DNA from: Fagopyrum homotropicum
Taxonomy: Eukaryota > Streptophyta > Magnoliopsida > Caryophyllales > Polygonaceae
NCBI GenBank assembly: GCA_033239125.1
Contig: BSWB01000001.1
Span: 162,649,481 to 162,713,480 of the forward strand
Direction of reading: 5' to 3'
Length of the DNA: 64,000 nucleotides
Shown here: piece by piece, positions 48,997 to 61,083 of the stretch
Numbering within the stretch: the first letter of the stretch is position 1
Layout of the letters: the number at the start of each line of letters is the position of its first letter
Program-made: the position numbers and the translations under genes
The notes under the pieces: model-generated
The model's database searches: none
What the model saw: the letters and a program-made list of their open reading frames with translations, nothing else
Told to the model about the DNA's origin: nothing

Positions 48997-50108
48997 AATA
49001 AAACAACATAAAGATGAAAAAATATCTAAGATTTTTTCCCCATAACATGGAGTTAACATTTCATAAAAAGGGACAACACACTTGAGCTGGCCAGATTCTT
49101 AAAAACTATAAAGCTTTTCATTTGAGCACTTTGATGAGCTGCAGCAGAGAAAGTTGTTTGTGATTAGATGTCTTTGGCCTACTGTTCTTCCAATAATTCT
49201 CAGTAAACCATAGCAAAAAAGAAGAAGTTAATAATATATTTGATGATAAAAGTGAAGCAAAATAAGGTCAGTAATTATGGTGATTAGAAAGGGATAATGA
49301 TATTGCATGTGGGTTGCCTATGCCACTAAACTAAACTCTTTTTTAACTAAAATAAACCACTTATATTTATCTTAGTTTTTGCTCTTGTAAGACTAGAAAA
49401 GGACTTGTACCATACACAAGAAACTGCTGCCCTAATTGCAAATATTTCACCAAAAATGTATAAAAAAAAAATATGATTTTGATGAAGTTGAGAGGAGACA
49501 TATATGTGAAGAATCATTTTCACTTAGATAAGAAATTATCAACAGAAATAAATTAAAAAACCCATATGGTTTTTCCTTTGATTGGAAAGTGATGGGGCCA
49601 TGAAAGCTCAATTCTTCCAACCTCAAGAAGATTTTACCTTTTTTTACCGATTTTCGATTAGTGATTTTAGACTCCTTGAGTGTTGTTCAGAAATTCAAAT
49701 TTGATTCTCTTTGACAATATGTATGAAAAACTTGATACTGAGTTTACAAGCGGTAATTTTCGAAGGTCTCACCTAAGTTTTACCACAACTACACGATGGT
49801 TAAGAACCTTCAATTCTATTTTTTTCTCTAATTTCTCATCTGTTCTTCTCTTTTCCCCAAATCTCTCCATTTTGAATTTTGTGGTTCAAATTCTAATCAA
49901 ATTCAACGTTTTAAGAGCTCAAAATATATCTACATCACACGATCAACGAAGTTGTCAACGATATATATTTTGATCAAGAAGGTAAGAAGCTCGACTACAC
50001 CAAACAAACTTGGTGTATCGAGAGACCGAGAACCGACAAACGGACAAACCGTCGTGCAAATAGTGATCGTCATAATTTTATTATTCCTACTTCAACCACC
50101 TCATGTGA
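48997..50108. other. Intergenic DNA
   Basis: No gene was recognised. ORFs such as 49680-49973 lack motifs. Confidence 0.4.
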
Positions 50109-50138
50109 ATATATATATATATATAGGGTGCGGTTCCC

Positions 50139-50403
50139 ATGAGAACAGGCTTATCGTGTAATCATGAGAACAATCTTAGACCGTCGGATGGTGAGTATTA
50201 AGGGTCGAGAATTAGAGTAGATATCATAATTAATAATAACTACGAATAATTAGGAATAATACATTCAACCAACAATAATTACGAATAATCCACTCAACCA
50301 ACAATAACTACGAATAATACATTAAACGATATGGCACCTTCGTAACAAAACTAATAATAATTACGAATCTATTTTCATGATTACACGATAAGCCTGTTCT
50401 CAT
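50139..50403. mobile_element. MITE with 29-bp perfect terminal inverted repeats, inside an (AT)n tract
   Basis: Positions 50139-50167 (starting ATGAGAACAGGCTTATCGTG) are the exact reverse complement of 50375-50403 (ending AAGCCTGTTCTCAT). The interior repeats AATAATTACGAATAAT-type units ('TACGAATAAT' four times). (AT)n runs lie on both sides (50109-50125 and 50450-50537), so the element probably landed in a TA repeat. The family is not identified. Confidence 0.75.
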
Positions 50404-50442
50404 ATGATCTATACTCATATACATATATATACATACATACAT

Positions 50443-50449
<7 letters not shown>

Positions 50450-50537
<88 letters not shown>
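50450..50537. repeat. (AT)n microsatellite
   Basis: About 44 uninterrupted AT dinucleotides, preceded by TACATACATA variants. Confidence 0.95.
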
Positions 50538-50541
<4 letters not shown>

Positions 50542-51402
50542 ACCATAAATTAATGTTGCGACTTTCATTTTTATTAGACTGCAACTAGCTTTTTGTCATA
50601 CTAATCGAAATGGATTTACAAAACAAGAATTTTTTTCCGATTTTTTCCTCACTCAAGCTTCTATTTTTTTTTTAAATTTTATTCTTTAATTTCTACCCGA
50701 TTGCAATGGTCCTACACTATTGTGCCAACCCCGTCGAACTACAAGATGTTAGTTACCGTGTTAAAGTGTACGTAGTGTAGAGGTCATGCACATTCTACAT
50801 AACGTAACAATCACAATAAGTTTGATACGTAAGTTCAACGAGATTTTACCCTAAAATCATTTACAAACGCATATATACTTATTTCTCCAATTTTACATAA
50901 TAGATTGAAATTTCACTTTCTACATGAGATAGATATGTGAATCTCTCTATGTAATGTCACATTGTAATTCAAATGAAGCTACATTTTTTTTCTGTAACAA
51001 GTACATTGTAAGGATAAGCTGGTGGATGTTTTGGCTTCAAAAAACCCTATCACAAGTGCTTTTCTTAGAGATTTTTAAGGTCATATGTCATACTTCATAG
51101 CATGGAACCCACATTTGCTCAACAAGACTGTCACATTTTTTAGGTGGAGGGTTGGCCCTTCTGGAAGACTAATAAAAAAAAATAAAAAATAAAAAATATT
51201 AAACCTAAATTCATTTTATTTTCCTTTTTCTTTAAAATCTGTGTTTTATGGCCATGATACCAGAACCTTTTTCATGCATCTTTTGGAAATAGTTCAGTAG
51301 TAAGTACTAACCAACCTTTCTATATATATATGTAAAGTATATCAATCATCAAATGACCATAAGCCACATTTTCACAAGCTTTCTTCAACTTATAACAAAG
51401 CC
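50538..51402 (+). promoter_or_regulatory. Upstream region of the NAC gene
   Basis: Non-coding, AT-rich sequence precedes the NAC start codon. TCTATATATATATG near 51319 is a plausible TATA box about 80 bp upstream of the ATG, and the bases between look like a leader. No further regulatory site can be asserted. Confidence 0.4.
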
Positions 51403-52326
51403 ATGAATTTGTCAGTGAATGGACAGTCTCAAGTGCCACCAGGCTTTAGATTTCACCCTACTGAAGAGGAACTTCTTCAGTATTACTTGAAGAAGAAAGT
51501 CAGCAATCTGAAAATCGATCTCGACGTCATCCAAGACATTGATCTTAACAAGCTTGAGCCTTGGGACATTCAAGGTGAGTTCTTTTTTTTGTTTTTGTTT
51601 CCTTTTATGGTAAGATTTTGAGGATTTGCAGGAACTTCATTTTACTGATGTTTTTTTTTTTTGGTTTGCTGTGAAGAGAAATGTAGGATAGGTTCAGCAC
51701 CACAGACTGATTGGTATTTCTTTAGTCATAAAGATAAGAAATACCCGACTGGGACGAGAACGAACCGAGCTACTATAGCCGGGTTTTGGAAGGCGACGGG
51801 GCGTGATAAGGTCATTTGTAGTAGTTTGAGTCGTATTGGGATGAGGAAGACACTCGTCTTCTACAAAGGAAGAGCTCCTCATGGCGAGAAATCGGATTGG
51901 ATCATGCATGAGTATCGACTTGATGATAACACACTTGATTATAATGTAAGCCTCATATCACACTTGCATCAATTTATGCTTTCTCTTCTCTTTGTATTGG
52001 GATAGAGTAACACATTGGGTTGTTCTAACAAGTTGAGCTTTGGTATGTTCAACTCTTTAGTAAGTGAACGAGCTTGAGTTGAACCAAACTCAAGTAGCTC
52101 CACAAATATAACAACTTTATTAATGATTGACTCGTCCAATCATCATTTAGGTGAAGAGTTCCGATATGCTCATGTTCACCTCGTCTAAAATTGAGCCGAT
52201 CTCTAGTCAAGCTTAAAAATGTGATCATACTCGGTTCTTTTAGCAGATCACCTCATATAACAACTCCTAGAAAGGCAAAAACACTCAAGACAAACATAGA
52301 GCCTTAAATGACAACAAGTTTCATTA

Positions 52327-52365
<39 letters not shown>

Positions 52366-53078
52366 ATGAGCTAGCTAATGTAATGAACTGAATGAAACTG
52401 CAGGGATGTAATATCAATGGAGATCAAGCAGCGTCAACAGAAGAAGGCTGGGTAGTATGTCGAGTTTTCCAAAAGAAGAACTATGTGAAAGCACTCGACA
52501 GTCCAACGAACCGAGAATCATCAACCTCCATAGATCTCAAGACCAACATACTCAGCTCCACAACTCATGATCTTGATCAAGTACTGTCATACATAGGAAA
52601 AACCACAACAACAAAAGACGAAAACAAAAGAATCGATCCCACATCGATGATCAACATGATCAAGTACCACGAAATAGATCAAATGGAAAGCTTCATGCAT
52701 CTTCCTCAACTACAATCTCCAATTGATCAAAACGACATGATGATCAACTATGCAGCAAACTCGGGTTCCGTCAACTGGGCCGAGCTCGACAGATTGGTGG
52801 CTTATCAACTGAACGGGCAAGAGGCTAATTCAGAGTCAACTAAGCAGCTGTCATGCTTCAAAAATGACAGTACAAGTGATAATAGCATCTTGCCTTTCTG
52901 TCTTGCTAATGAAAACGATGGATCAACAAATCATACTACAATTGAACAATTTTTACGATCTCAATCTTCGTCGCGAGTATACGAGAACGAGAGTCCGAAT
53001 GATGAGCAGTTTTGGAGCTTCACCAAGCAATCATCTTCGAACAATGGATTGGACCCGATCTTGCACTTCTCAGTATGA
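51403..53078 (+). CDS. NST/SND1-like: NAC transcription factor, NST/SND1 secondary-wall type
   Basis: NST/SND1 proteins switch on cellulose, xylan and lignin genes in fibres and other secondary-walled cells. The exons are 51403-51574, 51677-51945 and 52404-53078; phases agree and give 371 codons plus TGA. The NAC domain (about residues 10-172) opens VPPGFRFHPTEEELLQYYLK and contains NKLEPWDIQEKCRIGSAPQT, YFFSHKDKKYPTGTRTNRAT, GFWKATGRDK, RKTLVFYKGRAPHGEKSDWI and WVVCRVFQKKN. The C-terminus has NWAELDRLVAYQLNG and ends DPILHFSV, which from memory matches the WQ-like and terminal motifs of SND1/NST3 and NST1. I cannot decide between NST1 and SND1. Intron positions match the classical three-exon NAC layout. 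Intron 2 contains (AT)n at 52329-52363. Confidence 0.93.
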
Positions 53079-53899
53079 TGATTTGTGTTGGCTTAATGAT
53101 GCTTTATGGGTAATTAGTTTCTATGATATACAATGGTATTACTTACATGTTTGGAGTTTATATGAGATTAATAAGAGGAATAATTATCTGTAAATCATAT
53201 ATAGTTGAGATTGCATTTTCAGGGTTGTCATGAGGGTTTACTTTGTAGACAGAGATCCTGACTTTTTATTCGAGATATGTCTATATGCTTACTTTCTGTC
53301 TGTTGTTCTCTTCAAACCAAACATGGGTTTCTCTTTGATTATTGAAAGATTTATGCTATGTCACTCAATGTGATTCGAACTCGAATCTCGAGAGACCATT
53401 TAAGGAGTCTAGCACCACATCCTATTAGACCAACTGAGTATTGGTGAAAGAGTGAAGTTTGCCGAAGTGATAAAACCTAACTCTATGTATAGATGAATTT
53501 TAGGGTAAAGAGTGAATTTTAGTGAAGTGATATGCATGAGATGAATTGAGGGTTCGATTTGAATCTCTTTGTTTGGTATTGTAGTGAAGAATTATGATGA
53601 CGAAAGACAATATTATGGTGAAAGATATGTTGTCATGTGAAGGCGATCTTATCCCACTACTACCAACCACCTTATAACAAAGCTTTCCCAATTGGAAGTA
53701 CGTATACATGATCTTCATATTTCAATGCTCAACAAATTAATCTTACCAACTTTACGTAGAAATAATTTTTATATGTAGCTTTCAGTTTTTGTAGTATCAA
53801 GATTTTGTCATACACTTTTTATTTCTTTGGACCCTCCTCACATGCAATGCAAACCCCATATGTTTTTCTTTTCATTTCTTTCTATTAGAATCCAAGGGA

Positions 53900-53900
<1 letters not shown>
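53079..53900. other. 3' flank of the NAC gene
   Basis: The first 150-200 bases are probably 3' UTR. The rest is non-coding, with no recognised element. Confidence 0.4.
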
Positions 53901-54670
<770 letters not shown>

Positions 54671-55494
54671 ATACCAAATCTCAGTAGACGTGCAAACGGG
54701 TTAATAAAAATAGTTGCTACCAGTAATCTTATACTTTGTCATATATGATTTATTAGAGTAGATAGCGTATGTATTATGTTAAAATAATGTGTATACTTTC
54801 AAAAGTAATTATTTATATATAAAAAAAATGTAATATATATACATGATGCCAAATATATATATGGACGTAGATTTGAATTTTTGTTGTTTTGGGGTTTGTA
54901 ACATTATTTATGGTAGCTCATCAATGAGGTAATATAGATGGAAAAGGAATTTGAAAAAGAATCGTACGTAGACATTGACAAGTAAAACGACAGATACTTA
55001 ATATAAGTCGTTGATTTACTATTATATATTCAAATTAATGATTTGTCAAAGGACTAATTCTGAAATTTCATTTCAAAGGTCACTCTAGTGATAATGATAT
55101 GATATTTCGATATGTATACATATAATCTAGACATTGCTCTCTCATGTGTTGCTTTCTTGATTTGAGAAGTCTCCATTTTTATGAAACAAACTAAAGGGCG
55201 ATTTGCATGATTCAGTAAGTACGTGTTCATGAGTTTAAAAATATGTATGTGTGTGGACCAACTATTTGCATTTTGATCCAGGACTTGTATCTTTCTATTC
55301 GTAGAGACCGTGTCTTTCTTGAAGCTATCGATTGTGTTCATGTGATAAAGATGTCGGATCATTCTAGATCCGAGCTAATTCGTATATGAAATATTGAAAT
55401 CCGACTAAAACTTTAAACTAAACCCTAAAACACTAAAACCCCAACCAAGTGGTTTGTGTTTGTTGATTAACGTATCTTACACCAATCGTAAATC
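54671..55494. other. Intergenic DNA
   Basis: AT-rich, no gene and no bounded element recognised. The minus ORF at 55054-55362 has no motif. Confidence 0.4.
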
Positions 55495-55770
55495 TTTTTT
55501 TTTATTTTAAGTTTAATGTATTAGAATAAGAAGGATTTACAGAAGGGTCTACTAGACCAAAGAGATACATAGATAACACAACAGAGGCGGCTAATCTAAA
55601 TGAATGCCAAGGATTTTAGCCCACGTGAAATTGTTAGGAGACCGATCTTTCCATTTACTAGACGGGAAGGTCTTGGTTGAGTTGATGGCGTTCTGGGCAC
55701 AGATGGAGGCATGAATGAAGTTGTTGTTGTACAGGAGGTCGTTTCTTGCTTTCCGGACAATCCTAAATCT
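55495..55770 (-). mobile_element. Short 3' fragment of an L1-like LINE
   Basis: After a T run (55495-55505, the 3' tail on the minus strand) the sequence follows the same order as 46740-46985: GGATTTACA, GAGATAC, ATGCCAAGGATTTTAGCCCA, GAGACCGATCTTTCC, GTTGTTGTAC. It is a strongly truncated copy of the same LINE family. Confidence 0.75.
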
Positions 55771-58371
55771 TGATATTCATGAAGATTTGCAAATCAACTG
55801 AAGCCACGAGTCTAGAGGCGGAGTCACCTCCGGCACAACGGACGTTATGGGTCTTCCCGATTGGGGTCTTCTATATGAACCATATGTTGTCTTCTGGCCG
55901 AATTTGTTACTTACCCACAGAACAACCAGTAGGATTCGAGTTTAAATAATAGTCAAAATCATCATTTTTTGTATTCTTTTTCATAATCATCACCCGTGAA
56001 GACTACCATCTTAATGAACCACATAAATTTGTGTGTTTATTTATGTTCAAACCGTTTTAACAAAGTTCATTATCAACTTGACCGGATCAAAACCCCATAA
56101 TTACATACAATCATCTATAAACCAAAGTTTTCTTAAGCAACTATCTTTAGAATGCAGCTATGTTTGGGGCCACAAAACAACTAGGGGCTTTCACATCGAA
56201 CTTAGTATGATTGAGCTTTTACTAGCTTGTAGAAATTTATGGTTAAAGAATGCAACAATAAGGATGTGATGTTAGAGCCTAAATGGTTGAAGAAGATAAA
56301 AAGCTATGCTGTGTAGGGCCATGAAACAGTAAGGTTCTACCGACAAGCCATCGATGACCCCTCAGAAAAATGATGGACAAAACTCCATGCCAATGGTGTT
56401 CCTTATTTGTGGTTTTCGGTTTTGTTCTTTAGAATTCGTATTCTCGCATAAAATAGACAGCTTTGTCTCTATTCGCTGCATAATTCAAGCCTTCTTAGTA
56501 ACAGGAGTATCGAGCTCAAGTAGTTCATCTCATTTAACAACCCTATTGAAACTGATTTGTCAAGCCACCTCTAGAGTTGTCATGTATAAAATGAACGAGC
56601 TCGAGTAGCTCGGCTCATATAACATAGCTAGCAAGAACTAAAGCAACCTAGAAACAACGATACTAAGATGACGGATTCCGAATGCTGAACAAACCAGTAG
56701 AATAAAGAAGCTTCATAAAATATCTACATCAGCAGGTGGGAAAGGTACAAGCCATTATACCTAATTGGAATGACTGAAAAGCTTTCCAAATTCCATAAGT
56801 CTACTTGATGATTAGTTTTCCAGGACATCTTACCCATATTGATTCCTTTAGGTAAATGGCGTTGCTTTACAAGACAAAACAGTGACATCGGCGTTGAAAT
56901 TTACGCGCAAATGTGATTGTCGTTACCTTAATCTTATAGGCTATAGCTAGCTTCGATGAAGATTAGTCACAGCAGCTAATCCTTGCACCATATTCACAGC
57001 AGCTTATCCTTTCACCTACAAAAACAGCCGGATTTCATTAACCTGTTCACACTTTGCACTTGATCAGAATGATATACTTATACTCCACTGATAAAGATTG
57101 ACAATATTCTCAACGAATGTAATTTATAGATATCACCTGGACACAGCATTAAAAATTGCAGTAAAGTTGCACATATGGGAATAATGTTGATGTGGGTTAT
57201 GCAGTAATTCTTAAATTACCCATAAGAGAAGACAGACAGATGACACCAAAATGACAAATATATGAATAATGCTGGCTGTGTATATTCTCATATTCTTAGA
57301 TATGGCTTCTGTATTAACTCGAAAGGGAAGATTTACCATAAAGGATAGCAGAATGCAAATAGTTTTACATAAGGATACACACTTGAACATTACAAAACAC
57401 TGCCCTTGGGAGTTTCTGAGTAACATAAGTGACTGGTCTTCTTCTTCCTTGTTTCTGATGCAAATCATCTTTCACAAACATCAGCATCCTACAACTTCAG
57501 TAGCACTGAAACCAGGGGAAAAATCTTAAACTTCAGTAAGCCGGATGACCCAAGTCAACCATCTTCGTACAATCTTCGATAGCCAGTGCAACAAGTCCCT
57601 AAACCCATGTAAGAAGATTGCGGCATGGGAGACTGCAAGTTCAATTCAAATAATACTATACTACTACATGCCAATGGGAAAAAAACTAGATACATTATCC
57701 AGGGTGTGTGAAATGAGCTATGGTAAAAATCAAATGGAGCGAACAATCACCAAAACCAGATATCCAGACATCAACCGAATTGAAATAGTTGGACCTTGTT
57801 TTCATATACAAGCACCTACAAAAACAACTGAAAAGGAGACAGACTATATACTACCATTCCTGTGGACCCTTTTAGCCTGATAGTAAACTAAGCGTTAACA
57901 TCTGGTCAAAGTCAGGAACTAGATCACTGAGCAGAGTAACTCCAAGGATGTGAGGTAAAACAGTTCAAAGATAAACTATTAATGATGCAGAGCATGATGA
58001 TTTGGCATTCAAACAATAAGATTAAGAAGTTAAGCATATAATGTAGCAGGAACAGAGAAGATTTGTCTTGCAATTATTGACACAAACATACAAAAATCAA
58101 TGTATACAAAACGGAACTAATCATCATGAACCCTCTTTGAAGGAGGAATCATTGACATCCAATGTTTTCCATATCCATAAAAAACAAAATTTGAACAATC
58201 TTCTTTAATGACAAGCAACGTGAATAACCAGATAAACATATAACTATGATTCCTCTAAATCGAAAGCAAGAACCCAATTCCTCATCAACCTGTGTTGTGT
58301 CGATCGCATGTTTTAGGATTTGGCAACAATACTCGCTTCCTTTAAACTACTCAATTAACATATTCTGAAGA
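55771..58371. other. Intergenic DNA and 3' flank of the CAND7-like gene
   Basis: No convincing coding gene. The last 250 or so bases are likely 3' UTR of the minus-strand gene ending at 58372. A possible minus-strand terminal exon (acceptor AACTTGCAG near 57635) is open in two frames but cannot be linked to others. Plus ORFs at 56033, 56354 and 57545 lack motifs. Confidence 0.4.
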
Positions 58372-59697
58372 TCACAGTTCAAACTCATCATCCATCTTCA
58401 ACTGCTCAGCTGCAGCTTCTTCCTCGTCATCATCAAGAGCAAAGTAAGGATTATGTGCCTCGGGTTTAAACTTATAGCCAGTGAACACGTAAAACGCCAA
58501 TGTAGCCAACTCAGCTGCTACTACACTCGTCCATAGATACCTGTAGGATGTTATAGTTTCCAATGCATAGACCACAACTCTAGTAAAGTATATGTAACAG
58601 ATCACAACAACATAGTAATGCCTGAACAACGTCAGTTTCATCAAATTCACAGCTGCCTTCCCATCAGTCTTAGCAGCTTCTCTTAGATTCTTAATCGACC
58701 ACACAATTGGGAACAAAACTGCGCAACAGCAGATCACATCAACAAGAAGAAACACTTGCTTCCAAGTAGCCCAATCTTGGCCAAAAGGTCCAGATTCATC
58801 AATGGCTACCTGAGCAATATTGGCAACCACTTGAAGCGGAATCACAATCATCAATACCTTCTTCTCCTTATCCTGCAAGTAAGGCTTCAAAAACGACCAT
58901 CCAGTACCAATCAACACAATCAGAGTAAACAAAGAGATTCCTTTCAGGAAACTGAAGATGTAGAACAACACATCCCATCCATGGGCGCTCCCTGTCTTCT
59001 TGATATACGACTTATCCTCCGCCTCACAAAGCAGATTCGTAGCCTTGAGAATCAGAACCGCAAGCATGAAGAAATGGATTCTGAACACAGTCAATCTCTT
59101 CTTGTACAAAATCCAGATCCAGGCGACGATAAGCCCAAAGTAAACAATCGAGAGGAGAAAGTAAACCCTAGGAAGAATCGTTCTACCAGCTGAGAGATAA
59201 TCGCGAACACCGCCCTTTCCTTCGAGATTATACATTGCAGATCGGACTTTCATCGAGACGCTAACGCCGGGAAAGCAATTAGCAAATACGAGAGTATATT
59301 GATCCGCATCCGGCTCAGAGAAAACAGTTCCGTAAGATAAATCGCCATTTCCAGTATCCTTGGGGAGAGAACTGAAAGAGAAGACGATACGAACAAGTTT
59401 GGATTCGAGAGGGCAAGCGATCTCGGAATCCTCAAGCTGCTGGACGACATGGATCCACGATTCACGAGTGCAGAGGAAGAATCCAAGCTTAGAGAGATCT
59501 GCATTAGGGTTAGATAGGGAAATTGAGGAGGCATTTAGCTCGAGGCGACCGGAGTGCGTGAAGCCGAATTCATCGAAGGGAATGATTAGCCGGGAGTCGG
59601 ATCGGATGTCGGTGTGACGGATCTCTGCGGAGGAGGGAGAGATGGAGAAGGAGAGGAGGATGCAGATGAGGAGAGGAGAAAGAAAGGGGATCGCCAT
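58372..59697 (-). CDS. CAND7: GOST/Lung-7-TM family membrane protein, CAND7-like
   Basis: This is the plant counterpart of GPR107/GPR108-type Golgi proteins with a luminal Golgi-dynamics-like domain; Arabidopsis CAND7 was listed as a candidate G-protein-coupled receptor. The gene is intronless, 441 codons. The start is the ATG at 59697; the longer frame to 59736 has no ATG. Residues 1-24 form a signal peptide (MAIPFLSPLLICILLSFSI..). A luminal domain (about 25-165) begins EIRHTDIRSDSRLIIPFDEF. Seven hydrophobic helices follow, the first being VYFLLSIVYFGLIVAWIWIL and later ones including GISLFTLIVLIGTGWSFLKP and the conserved ATWKQVFLLVDVICCCAVLF. The cytoplasmic tail is strongly acidic (DDDEEEAAAEQ, ending DDEFEL). 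No break was seen. Confidence 0.92.
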   Translation of the reverse strand: MAIPFLSPLLICILLSFSISPSSAEIRHTDIRSDSRLIIPFDEFGFTHSGRLELNASSISLSNPNADLSKLGFFLCTRESWIHVVQQLEDSEIACPLESKLVRIVFSFSSLPKDTGNGDLSYGTVFSEPDADQYTLVFANCFPGVSVSMKVRSAMYNLEGKGGVRDYLSAGRTILPRVYFLLSIVYFGLIVAWIWILYKKRLTVFRIHFFMLAVLILKATNLLCEAEDKSYIKKTGSAHGWDVLFYIFSFLKGISLFTLIVLIGTGWSFLKPYLQDKEKKVLMIVIPLQVVANIAQVAIDESGPFGQDWATWKQVFLLVDVICCCAVLFPIVWSIKNLREAAKTDGKAAVNLMKLTLFRHYYVVVICYIYFTRVVVYALETITSYRYLWTSVVAAELATLAFYVFTGYKFKPEAHNPYFALDDDEEEAAAEQLKMDDEFEL

Positions 59698-60077
59698 GGA
59701 TGGGGCACGAAGGTTTGGGTAAGAGTTGAGAGACAACCGACGCTAGTTGTAGAAGTTGGAGTGTTACCTCTACAATCATGCCATTTCTGAGGAAATATAT
59801 TTTCAATTAATAAAATTAATTATTCATTGACTTTTATTAGAAGAAATTGACAACTTTTCATCGACAAATCGTAAGGTTTGGGATACATAGTTCCTTTACA
59901 CCATTTGCTTGCCATTCATGCCTAGACGTTTTCCTCGTGTTTTTTAAATTTAGTTTGTATATGTTATCTATGTGTGTCCCCTCCCTTTACTTGCCATTAT
60001 AATCTATTCCAAAAGGTTGAAAAAAATCATATTTTATTCATATTATTCATAAATTATTTCATGTTAGAATTTTTTTG
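59698..60077. other. Promoter-side intergenic DNA of the CAND7-like gene
   Basis: Non-coding. It should contain the promoter of the minus-strand gene ending at 59697; no specific site is asserted. Confidence 0.4.
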
Positions 60078-60777
60078 GGTGTTCATTTAGTATAGATGCT
60101 TTGATTAAATGTACGAGTATTACCCATACCCTATAAGGTATTTGATATCTTAGGGTATCAATATCAAATTGATAGTGATATCCCAGTTTCCCCCTTTCGA
60201 TACCGTAATATTTTTGAACGTATAAGGTCTTTTTTCCCATCTATCTCCACATTCCCCTGCTTCATTTATTTTTTTGTTCTTACTCGCAAAAATACTCAAG
60301 AGAGAGGATCAACCTCTTTTCCCGCCTCTTGCCGCTGCCAACCAAGAGAGCCACCGCCGACCACCTGCTGCATTAGCCGCTGACAATAGCAAGGCGCCAC
60401 CACCATTGATGCCCTACTCAAATCTAGGGTCTGTGAAGGAGAGCAACTATGATGTCTAAAATTGTGTCCGAGCAGATCGATAGGGTTATCGAGATCCCTG
60501 GTGAAAGTGGGATGAGGAATCACAAGCAAATTGCAGTTGATACTTATGCAAACGGGCTTGATGTCCTTCAAAGCAGAGATAGCCGTATTGATCTCCGTAG
60601 TTTTGTTTTATTCTTGCTCAATCTGATACTCAACATTTCCCTTCTTAAAGGTATCGATATCCATACCTGATATATTGCAACATATCAAATAGGATATCAT
60701 ATATTAACTTCATACTGGTATCTTTGATACACATACCTCATACCTTTAATCAGTATATTGATACAAAACAACCCCTT
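60078..60777. mobile_element. Possible TIR element of about 700 bp
   Basis: The left end (GGGTGTTCATTTAGTATAGA, then TGATTAAATGTACGAG and GGTATTTGATATC) resembles the reverse complement of the right end (GGGGTTGTTTTGTATCAATA, then TGATTAAAGGTATGAG and GTATCAAAGATACC). Both ends therefore pair imperfectly over about 100 bp. The interior carries two motif-free ORFs (60274-60459, 60449-60670) with Ala/Pro-rich sequence. No target duplication could be confirmed. Confidence 0.4.
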
Positions 60778-61083
60778 AATTCAAATACCATTTATGTTTA
60801 TTGAAAATTGGACTTGATTTTGATTATGTTCTGCCCGTTTTACGTGGGCCTTCATAGCCTTATAAAGAATGGGCCCAAGGCTCTTTCATCATCAAGCTCT
60901 ACCGGACTTTATAGGCCCAAAGAAAACGGCCCACTAGAACAATGATCCAGAGAGGTTTCGTTTATTATTATTTATATAGTTTGATCGCTCTTAAACGTTC
61001 ATTACATAACACATTATTATCTAACCGAACCACGTTTAATCTTGATGCTTGTACAACTACACAAACTAGAAAACCAATGAAGC
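60778..61083. other. 3' flank of the GDSL gene
   Basis: Non-coding. The part nearest 61083 is probably 3' UTR of the minus-strand lipase. Confidence 0.4.

Noticed and set aside
56033..56608. Two plus-strand ORFs near 56 kb
   Set aside because: No motifs and no linked exons; AT-rich composition is typical of intergenic DNA.
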